Assembly (NCBI GenBank): GCA_945878795.1
Contig: CAMDWF010000108.1
Coordinates: 1 to 7,357 of the forward strand
Direction of reading: 5' to 3'
Origin: Synechococcus sp. UW140
GTDB lineage: Bacteria; Cyanobacteriota; Cyanobacteriia; PCC-6307; Cyanobiaceae
DNA: 7,357 nucleotides
A program made the position numbers and the translations under genes. This document shows positions 1-5,824 of this stretch, piece after piece (the stretch's first letter is position 1; each line of letters begins with the position of its first letter). The notes below the pieces were generated by a model. The model worked only from the letters and a program-made list of their open reading frames with translations, was not told the origin of the DNA and did no database searches.

Positions 1-2
1 TG

Positions 3-398
3 TTGAACATCATCATCGTCAACCTGGCGATCGTCGACATCCAGTTGAAGTCCTATGACCTGCTGCTTCAGGCGATTGTTTTATACCTTTCCATAAATTT
101 GATTTTCTTTTTTTGGTACTGGTACGTCGACTATCCAGAGCAACTACGCCACCTCACCGATCCGAACGATTTACCCGACATCCTGTTTCCAGAGCAGAGC
201 GGAAATATTTACGCCCGCTGGAAACCCCATCCGATCGACTATCTATTCCTAACCATAATTTCCAGCAACACCCTGGGCCCCCCAGAAGGCTATTTATTGT
301 TGGGTTGGCGCACTAAATTGCTGCAGATCGGCCACACCATTACCACATTGGTGGTCTTACTTGTGCTGGTAGCCCGGGCCATCAACACCCTGAACTGA
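3..398 (+). CDS. C-terminal part of a multi-pass membrane protein, function unknown (5' end outside window)
   Basis: The reading frame is already open at the window edge. The TTG at position 3 is only the first possible start inside the window, so this is probably the C-terminal 131 residues of a longer protein. Two hydrophobic helices are visible, at about residues 18-40 and 108-128. Between them is a polar stretch carrying WYW(x2)D near residue 39, a DILFPEQ segment and a W-x-P-x3-DYLFL segment. The order WYW..D, LFP, W-P..DYLFL and a closing helix ending in ARAINTL resembles, from memory, a family of bacterial membrane proteins of about 230 residues with no assigned role. The gene is richer in A and T than its neighbours. 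It ends at TGA 396-398 and converges with the oxidoreductase 21 bp away. Being coding and membrane-embedded is well supported; the function is not known. Confidence 0.7.
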   Translation: MNIIIVNLAIVDIQLKSYDLLLQAIVLYLSINLIFFFWYWYVDYPEQLRHLTDPNDLPDILFPEQSGNIYARWKPHPIDYLFLTIISSNTLGPPEGYLLLGWRTKLLQIGHTITTLVVLLVLVARAINTLN

Positions 399-419
399 AG
401 CATGCTGGAGGCAATCGAC

Positions 420-1319
420 TCAAGTGGGATCGATGAAAGGCCCAAACCAGCGCACCAGGGCCGACACATCCTCGCCGCCATAACCCCGGGCGATCAGGGC
501 CTCCTCCAGGGCCGCCACCCGCTCGCACACGGGTAACTCCAGGCCCAGCTCGGCCGCCGCCGCCAGGGCGATGGCCAGGTCCTTGCGGTGCAGCTCCAGC
601 TTGAATCCCAGCGGGAACTGACCCGCCAGCATGGCGCCGGCCCGATGACGCAAGGCCCAGGAACCGGCCGCACCGCCTTCCAGGGCGCCACACACCGCCG
701 CCATCGGCAACCCCAATCGCACCCCCAACGCCATCGCCTCAGCCACGGCCGCATAGCTGCCGGCCACCAGCACCTGATTCACCGCCTTGACCCGCTGGCC
801 GGCCCCCACCGGCCCGAAGTGGTGGATGGCGCCTCCCACCACCTGCAGCAGCGGCCGGGCCCGCTCCAAATCCAAGGGGTCCCCGCCCACTAACACCACC
901 AGAGCGCCGGCGCGGGCCCCCTCGGTGCCGCCCGTCACCGGAGTATCGAGATAGGCCAGGCCGTGCCCGGCCAGGACCTGCGCCAGGGCTGCGCTGCTGG
1001 CGGGGGCGATGGTCGAAAAATCCAGTATCAAAGTGCCCGGGGCGGCCCCGGCCACCACTCCCTGGGGCCCCAGCAGCACCTCTCGCACCGCGTCGTCATC
1101 GCGCAGGCAAAGGCAGACCAACGCGGCTGAGGCCGCCGCCGCCGCCGGATCGGCGGCCCGGCTGGCCCCCAGGGCCTCCAGGGGCAGTTCCCGATCGCGG
1201 CTGCGGTTATGCACCGTCAGGGGTACGCCGGCGGCCAGCAGGTTGGCGGCCATGGGGGCGCCAAGGGCGCCGAGACCCACAAAAGCCACCTGGGGCCAGC
1301 CAACGTCAGAAACGGCCAT
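420..1319 (-). CDS. NAD(P)-dependent oxidoreductase, 3-hydroxyisobutyrate dehydrogenase / tartronate semialdehyde reductase family
   Basis: This is a 299-residue cytosolic beta-hydroxyacid dehydrogenase, expected to interconvert a 3-hydroxy acid and its semialdehyde with NAD(P)(H). The N-terminal Rossmann domain begins VAFVGLGALGAPMAANLL, with the G15-x-G17-x2-G20 nucleotide loop. The substrate loop is DTPVTGG at 125-131, where many members have PVSGG. GPVGAGQRVKAVNQ (169-182) supplies the family catalytic lysine K178 and N181, and FKLELHRKDL near 239-248 holds the conserved K246-D247 pair. The all-helical C-terminal domain fills the rest, and the length is normal for the family. The frame stays open upstream to 1682, but that stretch lies antisense to the amidase gene and is low-complexity. 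The ATG at 1319 comes just before the first strand and gives the normal length. No strong Shine-Dalgarno is visible. The exact substrate cannot be told from sequence. Confidence 0.92.
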   Translation of the reverse strand: MAVSDVGWPQVAFVGLGALGAPMAANLLAAGVPLTVHNRSRDRELPLEALGASRAADPAAAAASAALVCLCLRDDDAVREVLLGPQGVVAGAAPGTLILDFSTIAPASSAALAQVLAGHGLAYLDTPVTGGTEGARAGALVVLVGGDPLDLERARPLLQVVGGAIHHFGPVGAGQRVKAVNQVLVAGSYAAVAEAMALGVRLGLPMAAVCGALEGGAAGSWALRHRAGAMLAGQFPLGFKLELHRKDLAIALAAAAELGLELPVCERVAALEEALIARGYGGEDVSALVRWFGPFIDPT

Positions 1320-1401
1320 GGGGCCAAGATCGCAATGGCAACCACGGTGCCACGGACGGCCATGGCAGACGATGGAGCCCGGCTTGTCTCTCCCTAACCG
1401 G

Positions 1402-2256
1402 ATGGCCCACCCCGGACCCCCTCCCAAGGTCAACAACGCCTTGCCACAGCCCGCGCCGTCGCCGTCGCAGCGTCGACCCAAAACCTGCCACCGCCCCCTG
1501 CTGCCGGCGGCCTGCGCCCTGGCCAGCGCGGCCCTGCTCTCCGGCTGCGGCCCCCGCCCCCCCTGGCCGGTGCAGTGGCTGGCCGAAAGCCCCCTGCCCC
1601 GCCAGCCGGAGGCCGCCCTGCGCCAATGCGAGGTGCGCTTGGGATTGACTCCCGAACGGGCCGCCCCCGCCGATGCCACCAACTTCGGCGAACGCCAGGG
1701 TCACGATTTCTACGGCCGAGCGGTGCCAAACCGGCCCCAGTTGATCGTGCTGCACGAAACCGTGATCGGGGCCGCCGACACCCTGCGCATGTTCGCCACG
1801 CCCCACCCCAATGATGACGACCAGGCCAGTTATCACGTGCTGGTAGACATCGGCGGCCAGCGCCTGCGGGTGGTGAACGACGATAAACGTGCCTATGGCG
1901 CCGGCATGGCGGCATGGGGGGACATGACCGTGCGCATCCGGCCGACATCGCTGGGCTCGATCAACAACCTGGCCCTGCACCTCAGCCTCGAATCCCCGGC
2001 CGATGGCCGCGGCGACACGGCCAGCCACAGCGGCTACAGCGACGCCCAGTACCGCAGCGCTGCCGCCCAGGTGCTGCTCTGGCAGGCCCGCTACGGCATC
2101 CCCCTCAGCCGGGTCACCAGCCACGCCGCCGTCGACCGCAGCCGCAGCCGCTACGACCCCCGCAACTTTCGCTGGGAACGCTTCGACGCGGCCTGGCAAA
2201 AGGCGGCCAAAACCTGCGGTTTTGAGGTCTATGACACGGGCCGGGCGACGCTTTGA
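1402..2256 (+). CDS. N-acetylmuramoyl-L-alanine amidase (Amidase_2 fold), predicted lipoprotein
   Basis: This predicted envelope enzyme should cut the bond between MurNAc and L-alanine in peptidoglycan. A basic N-region (RRPK, about residues 24-27) and a hydrophobic stretch lead to a lipobox LLSGC, with C49 as the predicted lipidated residue. The Amidase_2/PGRP domain covers roughly 105-270. Likely zinc ligands are H118 in LIVLHET, H241 in VTSHAAVD and D252 in RYDPRNF; SYHVLVD (143-149) is the conserved core strand. The usual HHT is HET here. The frame is open back to 1009, but that part is opposite the oxidoreductase. The ATG at 1402 is chosen, with TTG at 1441 as a plausible alternative giving a more typical signal length (Cys at residue 36). 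The gene is divergent from the oxidoreductase across 82 GC-rich bp with no clear promoter. Family call strong, start uncertain. Confidence 0.88.
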   Translation: MAHPGPPPKVNNALPQPAPSPSQRRPKTCHRPLLPAACALASAALLSGCGPRPPWPVQWLAESPLPRQPEAALRQCEVRLGLTPERAAPADATNFGERQGHDFYGRAVPNRPQLIVLHETVIGAADTLRMFATPHPNDDDQASYHVLVDIGGQRLRVVNDDKRAYGAGMAAWGDMTVRIRPTSLGSINNLALHLSLESPADGRGDTASHSGYSDAQYRSAAAQVLLWQARYGIPLSRVTSHAAVDRSRSRYDPRNFRWERFDAAWQKAAKTCGFEVYDTGRATL

Positions 2257-2273
2257 AGCCAGCCCTATGGCTT
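2256..2273. terminator. Possible weak hairpin between convergent genes
   Basis: AAGCCA (2256-2261) and TGGCTT (2268-2273) form a perfect 6-bp inverted repeat with a 6-nt loop. It sits exactly between the amidase stop and the VapC stop, which it partly overlaps. There is no T-tract on either strand, so its role as a bidirectional terminator is a guess from position. Confidence 0.3.
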
Positions 2274-2700
2274 ATGAGAGGGGAACCCGGCGGCAGGGTT
2301 GTCGCCGGAAGCGCCGATAGAAATCGAAGTCGCTGTCCAGGGAGAGGATGTCGGCGATATCCAGGCGCTCCGAGAGTGTCACCAGGGTGAGATCGGCGAA
2401 ATCACCGGGTAGATCGGCATGGCGTTGGTTGAGTTCGGCGATGCGGGCGTAATCCTCCGGGACCAGGTTGATCGCCTCGATGCCACCGCAGCTGACGGCT
2501 CCGAGCAGGTGGTTCTGAGCGCTCAGGACGCGGGGATCACCGGGATTGCCCAGCAGCCAGAGCACCTCGGCGATGCAGATCGGCGAGGTGATCAGTTGGG
2601 CGGCGTTGTGATCAAAGAAGGCCACCACCGCCTGATGCAGGGGCTCCTGCTGCTGGTAGTAGCTGAGCAGGATTCCCGAATCGATCAGGATCCGCCGCAT
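2272..2700 (-). CDS. vapC: PIN-domain ribonuclease toxin, VapC family
   Basis: A 142-residue PIN-domain protein, the toxin of a type II TA pair. VapC toxins are Mg-dependent endoribonucleases acting on tRNA or rRNA; the target here is unknown. The metal-binding acidic residues are all present: D7 in RRILIDSGILL, E45 in CIAEVLWLL, D100/D103 in PGDFADLTLV, and D122 with D124 in ILSLDSDFDFYR. The protein ends in a short basic tail (RRFRRQPCRR). Length and motif spacing fit the family, with no break. The ATG at 2700 shares its A with the TGA of the upstream antitoxin (TGATG), a typical arrangement for translational coupling. Of the four toxins in the window, this is the only one that looks complete. 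It converges with the amidase gene with 15 bp between stops. Confidence 0.9.
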   Translation of the reverse strand: MRRILIDSGILLSYYQQQEPLHQAVVAFFDHNAAQLITSPICIAEVLWLLGNPGDPRVLSAQNHLLGAVSCGGIEAINLVPEDYARIAELNQRHADLPGDFADLTLVTLSERLDIADILSLDSDFDFYRRFRRQPCRRVPLS

Positions 2701-2966
2701 CAGCAGCGCTCCAGCCGGCGCGCCTGAAGTTGCTCGATGAGCAGCCGGCGCCGTTCCTGGCGTTCAGCGCTGCCCGCTGGCAGGGTGTCGAGGAAGTGAT
2801 TGGGGTGGCCGCCCAACTGCGCGGTGATCGAGGGGGAGGGCCGGCGCTGTTGCCAGCGATCGCGGATGAGCTGGCGGATGAGGGTGCTTTTGTCCTGGCC
2901 TGTGGCAGCCAGCAGCTCCTGCAGGCAGCGTTCGGTTTCGCTGTCCAGCCTGACGGTGAGTGGCAT
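2700..2966 (-). CDS. vapB: Ribbon-helix-helix antitoxin paired with VapC
   Basis: An 88-residue antitoxin. Residues 2-40 form a ribbon-helix-helix DNA-binding fold: the strand PLTVRLDSE is followed by two helices through LLAATGQDKSTLIRQLIRDR. The C-terminal part has the GGHPNHFLD motif, which I associate with antitoxins of PIN toxins, then a charged helix (ERQERRRLLIEQLQARR) likely to wrap the toxin. It should neutralise VapC and repress its own promoter. The ATG at 2966 is chosen because it directly precedes the strand; the frame runs upstream to 3083 only through sequence overlapping the HEPN ORF. It ends in TGATG overlapping vapC. A possible -10 (TACAAT, + strand 3003-3008) lies 37 bases upstream, within the degraded end of the HEPN gene. 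Confidence 0.87.
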   Translation of the reverse strand: MPLTVRLDSETERCLQELLAATGQDKSTLIRQLIRDRWQQRRPSPSITAQLGGHPNHFLDTLPAGSAERQERRRLLIEQLQARRLERC

Positions 2967-2971
2967 GGAGC

Positions 2972-3190
2972 TCAGCCCCGACTTTGTACGACTAATGGGT
3001 TGATTGTAATACGGCTGACCTGATTCCGCCTGTGCTGATGCAGCCAAGCTTTCAGGCCCTTTTCGGCAGCCTGTTGCAACCAAAATCCCCAGGCTGCCTC
3101 GCGGAACCGAGCCGGATCTGAACTCTCCAGAGCGGTTGCCAGGTCAGCTCTGGCCATCTTCAGGAAGCCCTCGGCTTCAGAGAGGACCAT
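2972..3190 (-). CDS. HEPN-domain protein, C-terminally truncated toxin remnant
   Basis: A 72-residue ORF whose first 50 residues match the start of a HEPN domain: EAEGFLKMARADLATAL, then GFWLQQAAEKGLKAWL (about 35-50), the hallmark second helix. HEPN domains paired with MNT proteins normally run to about 110-130 residues. Here homology stops abruptly near 3037, and the last 20 or so residues (from about H53) look like read-through into the vapB upstream region. The C-terminal helices, where active HEPN toxins place their catalytic or structural residues, are gone, so toxicity is unlikely. It starts at ATG 3190, overlapping the end of the MNT gene by 14 bp, the usual tight coupling. Without neighbours it would be a hypothetical; the MNT gene beside it makes the HEPN call firm. 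Confidence 0.72.
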   Translation of the reverse strand: MVLSEAEGFLKMARADLATALESSDPARFREAAWGFWLQQAAEKGLKAWLHQHRRNQVSRITINPLVVQSRG

Positions 3191-3524
3191 GGAGCAGCTG
3201 CCCCTCCCGATAGGCCTGCCCGATCACATGGCTCTGCCAGTGCTGACGTTCCGCCACTTCTGCTTCCGAAAACAACAGCAGATCCAGCGACACGTCGACC
3301 ATGGCCAGCCGGCGCCTGAGCTCACTGAGGGTGTGCCAGCGATCGTGGCGGGCCAGCCAGATGTCGGGAACCGTGATCAACAGGTCGATATCCGAATCGG
3401 GACTGGCGTTACCGCGGGCACGGGAACCGAACAGACGCACCTGGGCACCTGGAATGTGAGCGCCGATCGCCGCCGCCAGCAGGGGGAGGCGTGTCTCAAT
3501 GGAGGGGGCAGTCGTCGCTTCCAT
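3177..3524 (-). CDS. MNT-type minimal nucleotidyltransferase, partner of HEPN (antitoxin side)
   Basis: A 115-residue minimal nucleotidyltransferase of the polymerase-beta superfamily. In HEPN/MNT systems the MNT protein neutralises the HEPN toxin, in studied cases by adding AMP to it. The signature is intact: VRLFGSRARG (29-38), then D45 and D47 in DSDIDLLI, and the third metal ligand D81 in VSLDLLLFS. Length is normal. The ATG at 3524 is chosen; the frame runs on to 3680 only antisense-like through the upstream ORF. It overlaps the upstream hypothetical gene by 29 bp and the downstream HEPN by 14 bp, so the genes are probably co-transcribed. Because its HEPN partner is truncated, it is effectively an orphan antitoxin here. 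Confidence 0.87.
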   Translation of the reverse strand: MEATTAPSIETRLPLLAAAIGAHIPGAQVRLFGSRARGNASPDSDIDLLITVPDIWLARHDRWHTLSELRRRLAMVDVSLDLLLFSEAEVAERQHWQSHVIGQAYREGQLLHGPL

Positions 3525-3768
3525 GGAGCCAGTCTGGCAGCAGCAAAAGCTCTGGCGATTGGGGCGCAATGGCTGATTGCTTGCCTTTGATGGGCTCGGC
3601 CAGCAGGCGAGCCATGCCGCTCGGGTCCTGGATGTCCAGGCAGAGCAGGGTGGGGCCGATGAACTCCATGGTGTAGCCATCGCCCTCCACCACCAGATCA
3701 GGGATGCCCCGCAGGGTGGGGTGGCGGAACAGGATCGCGCCGGATTCTGGATCGAGCCGAAGCTGCAT
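3496..3768 (-). CDS. Small hypothetical protein between hpsJ and the MNT gene
   Basis: A 90-residue protein from ATG 3768, not recognised. The N-terminal half alternates charged and hydrophobic residues, as in a small beta-rich fold: MQLRLDPESGAILFRHPTL, GIPDLVVEGDG, then TMEFIGPTLLCLDIQDP. The C-terminal third is low-information and overlaps the MNT start by 29 bp. A longer form from GTG 3846 (116 residues) would begin 6 bp after the hpsJ stop, which would suit an operon, but its extra 26 residues look less structured. Coding is supported by the protein-like hydrophobic pattern, the slot between two co-directional genes and the lack of a better frame. No signal peptide or membrane segment is seen. 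It may travel with hpsJ, but this is not proven. Confidence 0.6.
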   Translation of the reverse strand: MQLRLDPESGAILFRHPTLRGIPDLVVEGDGYTMEFIGPTLLCLDIQDPSGMARLLAEPIKGKQSAIAPQSPELLLLPDWLHGSDDCPLH

Positions 3769-3852
3769 CCACTTGAGCTGGGCGCTCAGTTTGTGGGAGA
3801 AATCGATCGGCCACCTGCTCGGCGATGCATCACGGTGCCCCAGCACGCGCAG

Positions 3853-4641
3853 CTAGCCCCAGGAGCCTGGATGTCGTCGGCCGGAGCCGCCGAATCGGGA
3901 ACGCCGCCATCCGCTCTGCAGCTCCTGCAGCAGAGTGCGGGGTTCGCCAGGCCGCCGGGCCAGGGCGGTAAAGCCTAGAGCCAGCACCAGGCTGGCGAGG
4001 GCATGGCGGAGCAGCTCGGGCAGCAGCAGCAGGGGTGTGCGGGGCTGGCTGGCCTCGCGCTCGCGGCTGATCTGCAGGGCCGCCTGATCGAGCACGGCAG
4101 CCACCTGGGCCTTGAGCAGGGGCAGGGGCTGGGCGATGTCGGCGGGACCCAGCACGGGCCCTTGGAGTTTTTGGAGCTGCTGGTTGAGATCGGCGTTGCT
4201 GGCGGCGCCGGTCACGACCTGGCGGAGGGCCTTGAGTTTGGCCTCGGCGCCCTGGATGCGGGCGGCCTGGGCGTTGTTGGCCGTGCGGCTGGTCCGTAGG
4301 CCGGCGATGGTCTGCAGGGGGAGGAGCAGCAGAAAGCCGAGGGCGGCGGCCACGGCCAGCTGGGAGCAGAGGCGGGCGCGGTTTTTGAGCAGCGGATCGT
4401 GGGGGCCGAGCTCGGCGGCGATCTGGAGCAGGGCCAGGCCGAGCAGGGGGAAGGGGGCGGTGTTGATCAGGGCGGCTGCCAGGCGCAACTGCCAGGCGGG
4501 ATCGAGCAGCTGCAGCGGGAACAGGACTGCAGCCACCAGGGAGGCGAAGAGCACGAAGAGCACCAGGGCCACCACGCTCAGGCCTGGGGCGGAGAGGAGC
4601 ACGGGGCTGCCATAGAGAGAAGGTTCAGAGCTGGGGGGCAT
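3853..4641 (-). CDS. HpsJ-like cyanobacterial membrane protein (exopolysaccharide / exosortase-associated)
   Basis: A 262-residue membrane protein. Predicted helices lie at about 20-45, 54-76, 93-115 and 204-228. Between helices 3 and 4 is a polar, coiled-coil-like stretch with RIQGAEAKLKALRQVVTGA (128-146), NADLNQQLQKLQGPVLGPAD and PLPLLKAQVAAVLDQAALQI (172-191). This layout and these phrases match, from memory, HpsJ-family proteins, first named from the hormogonium polysaccharide locus of filamentous cyanobacteria and also found in unicellular ones near exosortase systems. The biochemical role is unknown. The ATG at 4641 is the only convincing start. The tail after residue 228 is basic and Gly/Ser-rich. 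The upstream PEP-CTERM-like gene has its own terminator, so hpsJ probably starts from a promoter in 4642-4695 or by read-through. Family call from recall, moderately sure. Confidence 0.72.
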   Translation of the reverse strand: MPPSSEPSLYGSPVLLSAPGLSVVALVLFVLFASLVAAVLFPLQLLDPAWQLRLAAALINTAPFPLLGLALLQIAAELGPHDPLLKNRARLCSQLAVAAALGFLLLLPLQTIAGLRTSRTANNAQAARIQGAEAKLKALRQVVTGAASNADLNQQLQKLQGPVLGPADIAQPLPLLKAQVAAVLDQAALQISREREASQPRTPLLLLPELLRHALASLVLALGFTALARRPGEPRTLLQELQSGWRRSRFGGSGRRHPGSWG

Positions 4642-4695
4642 GGCAGAACTCAGCTGTCAAAACTCAGAGAAAGATTCGCCGCACACGGCGGCCAC

Positions 4696-4721
4696 AAAAA
4701 AGCCCCGCCGATGGCAGGGCT
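4696..4721 (-). terminator. Rho-independent terminator of the PEP-CTERM-like gene
   Basis: Read on the minus strand, AGCCCTGCC-ATC-GGCGGGGCT forms a 9-bp stem with one G-U pair and a 3-nt loop, followed at once by TTTTT. It begins 22 bases after the stop codon of the gene at 4744-5388. Stem, loop and U-tract are all canonical, so this is the best-supported regulatory element in the window. Confidence 0.88.
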
Positions 4722-4743
4722 AGGAAGTGAATCAGCGCTGCAA

Positions 4744-5388
4744 TCAGGCCTGGGGCGGCGTGATCAACGGAGCGGCGATGCGCTTGCGCAGGCGGCGGCT
4801 CCAGCCGAAGGCGGCACCGGCACCAAGTAGGGGCAGGGGGGCGGCGGTGGCGGCTGTGGGAGCCCCAAGGATCACCTGGATTGACTCACTGGTGCCGTTG
4901 AGGGTCCAAGTGCCGATCAGGCCCGTTGTGGTGAAGCCGAGTTTTGCGAGGGTTGTGCCATTAAACGTGGCGCTGCTGACAATTGGAGTGTTTGAGACGT
5001 ACGTAGAATCAATCACAAATCCATTAACGGCAGCAAAAAAGGAAGCCGTTATTCCAGAGACGCTGGATGCGGGTACGATAACTACGGTTCCATTGAAGGA
5101 CGCAGGGCCTAAGATACCGTATTGTGGCAAAATGTTACTCGGACCACTGCAGACAACTGCTAAATCCGATCTAATTGCACCATTAGCGCTACATCCACTG
5201 ATGCCATTTGGCGTTGCCCCAGTGAGATTCAAGCTGCCACTCGTCTGAACTACCACATTTCCTGCAGATTCAAAAATGTTGTAGGTCAGAACGGCCTTGG
5301 CCTGCCCCTGGTTCAACAGCAGCGCAGCCGGTGCGGCCAGCAAAGGCGTAAAGCGCTTGCTGCGTTGGGCGAAAATGCGAAGCGACAT
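4744..5388 (-). CDS. Exported PEP-CTERM-like surface protein (cyanobacterial PLPLLGA variant)
   Basis: A 214-residue predicted exosortase substrate. A basic N-region (SLRIFAQRSKRF) and a hydrophobic core (TPLLAAPAALLL) lead to a signal peptidase site after AKA32. The mature part is Gly/Ser/Thr/Asn-rich and beta-like, with no enzyme motif; C66 and C80 could form a disulfide. The C-terminus carries PLPLLGAGAAFGW (184-196) followed by SRRLRKRI: the Pro-containing motif, short hydrophobic helix and basic cluster of PEP-CTERM sorting tags in their cyanobacterial form. Unusually, ten residues (AAPLITPPQA) follow the basic cluster. ATG 5388 is chosen; GTG 5394 and TTG 5409 are in-frame alternatives, and no clear Shine-Dalgarno is seen. 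The middle of the gene is distinctly AT-richer than its neighbours. No exosortase gene lies in the window. The adjacent hpsJ-like gene supports an envelope role. Confidence 0.8.
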   Translation of the reverse strand: MSLRIFAQRSKRFTPLLAAPAALLLNQGQAKAVLTYNIFESAGNVVVQTSGSLNLTGATPNGISGCSANGAIRSDLAVVCSGPSNILPQYGILGPASFNGTVVIVPASSVSGITASFFAAVNGFVIDSTYVSNTPIVSSATFNGTTLAKLGFTTTGLIGTWTLNGTSESIQVILGAPTAATAAPLPLLGAGAAFGWSRRLRKRIAAPLITPPQA

Positions 5389-5405
5389 GATCACTGCATG
5401 GGCAT

Positions 5406-5415
5406 GCAAATTTGC
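5406..5415. promoter_or_regulatory. 10-bp palindrome upstream of the PEP-CTERM-like gene
   Basis: GCAAATTTGC is a perfect palindrome 18 bases upstream of the ATG at 5388. Next to it, GCAT-GGGC-ATGC (5396-5407) forms a second short inverted repeat that shares two bases with it. The position, between a likely promoter and the start codon, would suit a repressor site or a 5'-UTR hairpin. There is no direct support for either. Confidence 0.25.
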
Positions 5416-5510
5416 CGTAAATATGCCCCCCCAAAAAAAATCATGCTCCTGAGGCCAATGAAGAGATTGGCACGTGCAAAAGCTTTCCCAGGCTTTCAGT
5501 CGGTGCCTTT

Positions 5511-5534
5511 GGGGGGCGCCTCACTGCGCCCCTT
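5511..5534. repeat. GC-rich hairpin
   Basis: GGGGCGC (5513-5519) and GCGCCCC (5526-5532) form a perfect 7-bp stem with a 6-nt loop (CTCACT), extendable by two G-T pairs. No T-tract follows on either strand, so it is not a standard intrinsic terminator. Confidence 0.5.
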
Positions 5535-5572
5535 ACGCGCGCGCGTCGTCCCATCCCCTTCCAGCTGAATCA

Positions 5573-5597
5573 CCCTGGTGCGGCTCCATAACCAGGG
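5573..5597. repeat. CCCTGGT / ACCAGGG inverted repeat
   Basis: A perfect 7-bp inverted repeat (5573-5579 and 5591-5597) with an 11-base spacer. A further outer pairing, ATCAC (about 5569-5573) with GTGAT (5604-5608), partly competes with it. It could be a structured transcript end or a mobile-element scar; nothing decides between them. Confidence 0.45.
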
Positions 5598-5824
5598 GCC
5601 ACCGTGATTTGGCTCTGCCCTGGCTGGCTGGCTGGCTTGATCAGCGTCACCGCTATGCCGAAGCGTGGTCAGGGGTTCCTCGTCCCAGCTGGCCTGATGC
5701 GCCAACCGCCGGCGCCCATCCAGGGCAGGGCAAGCGAGTGGCACCCGCCGTGGTGCAGGCCCGTGAACTCCGGATTCCGCTGCTCGCTGCCGCCAGCAAG
5801 ATCCATGCCGGTCCACACGTGGCA

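Larger units (their letters stand above)
5389..5824. other. 436-bp gap without a recognisable gene, rich in inverted repeats
   Basis: Short open frames exist on both strands, but none has a protein-like pattern, a family motif or a good ribosome site. The part next to 5388 (5389-5470) is AT-rich and probably carries the promoter of the PEP-CTERM-like gene; it contains the perfect palindrome GCAAATTTGC (5406-5415). Further on are a GC-rich hairpin (5511-5534), the palindrome ACGCGCGCGCGT (5535-5546), a CCCTGGT/ACCAGGG inverted repeat (5573-5597) and four TGGC units (5621-5636). From 5640 to 5824 I see nothing I can name. It may be the eroded remains of one or more genes downstream of mazF. Confidence 0.5.

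Noticed and set aside
1009..1401. Upstream extension of the amidase frame
   Set aside because: It lies opposite the oxidoreductase, is Ala/Arg/Ser-rich, and would bury the lipobox deep inside the protein.
1320..1682. Upstream extension of the oxidoreductase frame
   Set aside because: It overlaps the amidase start region antisense and has no family homology. The Rossmann domain begins normally from ATG 1319.
1306..2199. 297-residue open frame on the minus strand opposite the amidase
   Set aside because: It is Gly/Ala/Val low-complexity sequence with no motif. It mirrors a gene with clear zinc ligands and a lipobox, so it is a GC-rich shadow.
4112..4615. 167-residue plus-strand frame opposite the hpsJ-like gene
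   Set aside because: Arg/Ser/Ala-rich with no pattern, while the minus-strand frame has clear membrane helices.
4655..4660. TTGACA (minus strand) as a -35 box for the hpsJ-like gene
   Set aside because: A 17-bp spacer would put the -10 inside the coding region, and no TATAAT-like hexamer is there. Probably chance.
4678..4692. GCCGC/GCGGC inverted repeat just beyond the terminator
   Set aside because: Only 5 bp with no T-tract; the adjacent 9-bp hairpin explains termination.
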